Of a stretch of DNA of 64,000 nucleotides, positions 62,236 to 64,000 are shown one piece after another. A program made the translations under genes and the position numbers. This DNA comes from Glossina fuscipes (Eukaryota > Arthropoda > Insecta > Diptera > Glossinidae). Every line of letters starts with the position of its first letter. The first letter of the stretch is position 1. A model generated the notes under the pieces. That model worked only from the letters and a program-made list of their open reading frames with translations. It had not been told where the DNA came from and searched no databases. The stretch covers positions 20,543,035-20,607,034 of the forward strand of contig NW_023998415.1 of NCBI RefSeq assembly GCF_014805625.2, read 5' to 3'.

Positions 62236-62470
62236 GTAGCAGAGATGACGCTAAAATGACAGACGGATAGACCGGCCTAAATGGATTTTATTATTCGTAT
62301 TGCAATAGTTAACTAAATCTCGTAAAGCCCGTGCTGTGACTGTGTAAACATTGCAACTGAATTGACAGGCGGACAGACAGGCCTAAACGGATTTTATTAT
62401 TCACGCGGAGCTTGCATACTTTTACGTATTGCAAAATGGCAATAAAGCTCGTAGAGCTCCTAAAGTGAGT
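62235..62470 (-). repeat. Family II repeat, two tandem partial units
   Basis: The word TGACAGACGGATAGACCGGC followed by CTAAATGGATTTTATTATTC (about 62257-62298) recurs as TGACAGGCGGACAGACAGGC and CTAAACGGATTTTATTATTC (about 62364-62404). Each is followed by TATTGCAA..., AAATCTCGTAAAGCC or AATAAAGCTCGTAGAGC, and GTGACTGTGTAAACATTGC or GTGAGTGGATAACCATTGC. This is a direct duplication of a unit of about 107 bases, with an extra insertion of some 20 bases in the second unit. The CCGGTCTATCCGTCTGTC reading is family II on the minus strand. Confidence 0.75.
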
Positions 62471-63030
62471 GGATAACCATTGCGTACATAAATTTACTCG
62501 AAATGGCGTTCGTATGCATGGGCAGGCATTACCTTTCGTATAACAATCGTAGAATCATTTACGCTGTAATAAATAGGTTACAAATACGCCATAGGTTACA
62601 AAGCGTCATTAATGAGTACAAGATTTCAAATATATTTAATCTGTTTTATTGCAGTCTTTTATTCTAACGGCCACGGACAAATCTCATTGCCAAACTTGGA
62701 AATCTGTCATATATAACGCATATATATATATATTAATGGACAGTTGTTATTTGGCCAAGACTACGCATAGTGTCGCCAAGCAATTGCAGATTACAATTCG
62801 TGGTAATATAAATCTAAAATTTGAAATGTAACGCACTTCAAAGCATCAACCCAAGCACGGCTGTCGTTCGTCACGTTCCTAATATTCACTTCTAATAGTC
62901 GAATTGGTCAAAAAAATATCCCGTCTCGATTGAAAGAGATCAATATAAAAACTCATTTGACTTGCATAGAATTACAACAAAGCGCTTTATAGTTATATTA
63001 TCGTTACACAACTTGTGGGACAACGGCAAG
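62470..63030. other. Non-coding DNA, no gene recognised
   Basis: A 60-codon open frame at 62649-62831 is unrecognised, and a small TA array lies at 62719-62733. Nothing else is seen. Confidence 0.5.
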
Positions 63031-63368
63031 TTTGTGCGGATGTTTACATTAGTCGGAAGGATTTTGGATAGATTCATTTTTTATAATGCCGACTGATTCA
63101 CAGCATAATTCTGGCAACCCTAACTTATTTGTCCGTCCGTCCGTCCGTCCGTCCGACTTGTATTTTTGTGCTCAACCTACAGGTCGCGATTTTTGTGATA
63201 TTTTGTGTGAACTTTTGCATATCCGAACGCTATAGAAAGTTGTTAGCATCAAACACTTCCCTATATATCTATAACGTCTCATTCTAAAAAGCGTTCTATG
63301 AACAACTGTGTTAAGCGGAGTAGTATAAGATATTCAATGGTGAGCCGTAGCCCACTATATCCTTTTTT
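63030..63368 (+). repeat. Dispersed repeat family I, A-type tail
   Basis: AGTTTGTGCGGATGTTTACA, then AGTCGGAAGGATTTTGGATA, a GTCC array (63131-63155), CAACCTACAGGTCGCGATTT, TCTATAACGTCTCATTCT and AAAAAGCG. It ends in AGTAGTATAAGATATTCAAT and the A-type tail GTGAGCCGTAGCCCACTATA (63341-63360). A T run follows. It is non-coding. Confidence 0.75.
63131..63155. repeat. (GTCC)n short tandem repeat
   Basis: Six GTCC units inside the dispersed repeat. Other copies have only one to three units here, so this site is an internal microsatellite seed of the family. Confidence 0.95.
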
Positions 63369-64000
63369 TTTTTTTTGTGTATGAATTACAAACGGTGTGT
63401 AATGAAAAATCACCGCAAGTTAAATGCGTCTTGCGTAGCTAGCTTTGTATTATACTTTCCTGGTTCGGTATAAGTTTTTAAATATCTTATGATAATTCTA
63501 AAACTTTCTTTATATAGCGCTTATTACCTTTTAGAATATTGCCATTATACGCTTTTATACAGTAGACGATTAAGTGCTTTTGTGTTTCTCGTCTCTTTTG
63601 CTTTGATTTTGTATGCTATTCTTTTGTAACTTTATTAATATTTAAAACGAGCCGTTGTCTATTTTTTTTTTTTTTAAATAAAATGAATAAAAGTAGTTGT
63701 AATTGAATTGTAAATGAAAAAGGAAGAAATAAAAGGAAGAAGGAAATGAAGAGACATGTTCACTTTAAAGTGACGTTCTCACAGCAGCAGCTAACTAATA
63801 AATTTGCGGATATTGTTGACTTGATTATCGAGCTATTTACTTATGGAAAAAGCAACAATAAGAAAAACAACAACGTCGTAATATTATAATTTATATATCG
63901 TTTCGATGTGTGTTTTTTATTTTTAATATTTTATATGCAATATTTAAAAAAATTTTTTTTTTTTGTTTTAATGAATATCGTGGTTGGACTACAAGACTAA
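63368..64000. other. Non-coding DNA, no gene recognised
   Basis: AT-rich with T runs at 63363-63376, 63662-63675 and 63952-63964. No gene or repeat element is recognised. Confidence 0.55.

Noticed and set aside
1..64000. CRISPR array, bacterial operon or prophage features
   Set aside because: No regularly spaced repeats, no ribosome-binding-site-led gene strings, and all recognised elements are eukaryotic transposons.

Overview
This window looks like AT-rich, non-coding chromosomal DNA from a higher (brachyceran) fly. No complete protein-coding gene, rRNA or functional tRNA gene can be supported in the 64 kb. The insect assignment rests on transposon remnants (Jockey-clade LINE, mariner and related Tc1/mariner fragments), a tRNA-Ser-like SINE head with a TAA tail, many TA, CA, CAA and AAAT microsatellites, and a dispersed 'GTCC/GACA' repeat type that I know from cyclorrhaphan flies. 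A tephritid is my guess, but the sequence does not fix the genus. The window may be a large intron or a gene-poor intergenic region; with no recognised exon I cannot tell which.

Layout. 1-10 kb is mostly unique AT-rich DNA with a dispersed-repeat fragment (about 0.9-1.15 kb), two tRNA-Ser-like SINE heads (3.3-3.6 kb) and a possible minus-strand TAA-tailed element (6.5-6.9 kb). 10.2-10.8 kb holds a minus-strand transposase relic of the Tc1/mariner superfamily. 14.2-15.3 kb holds minus-strand dispersed repeats, and 19.4 kb a small mariner relic. 21-23.2 kb is rich in TA microsatellites and contains a perfect 28-bp palindrome. 24.5-25.6 kb is the best-preserved element: a frameshifted Jockey-clade reverse transcriptase on the minus strand with a YADD motif and a long 3' reading block. 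27.9-29.9 kb has a hAT-like terminal sequence and an unexplained GC-richer island. 38.5-42 kb is a transposon nest: a family II repeat, a mariner relic, then two family I repeats in opposite orientation. 48.2 kb has a 100-N assembly gap inside a TA array. 51.8-52.5, 55.4-55.9, 58.7, 59.9-60.7, 62.2-62.4 and 63.0-63.4 kb hold further repeats and a second, internally deleted mariner.

No genes work together here. The content is a fossil record of at least four transposon classes plus two related dispersed-repeat families, embedded in microsatellite-rich sequence. I found no convincing new biological system. The observations most worth following are the exchange of tails within repeat family I, the SINE pair, the inverted repeat pair at 40.5-41.9 kb and the unexplained GC-rich block at 29.3-29.9 kb.
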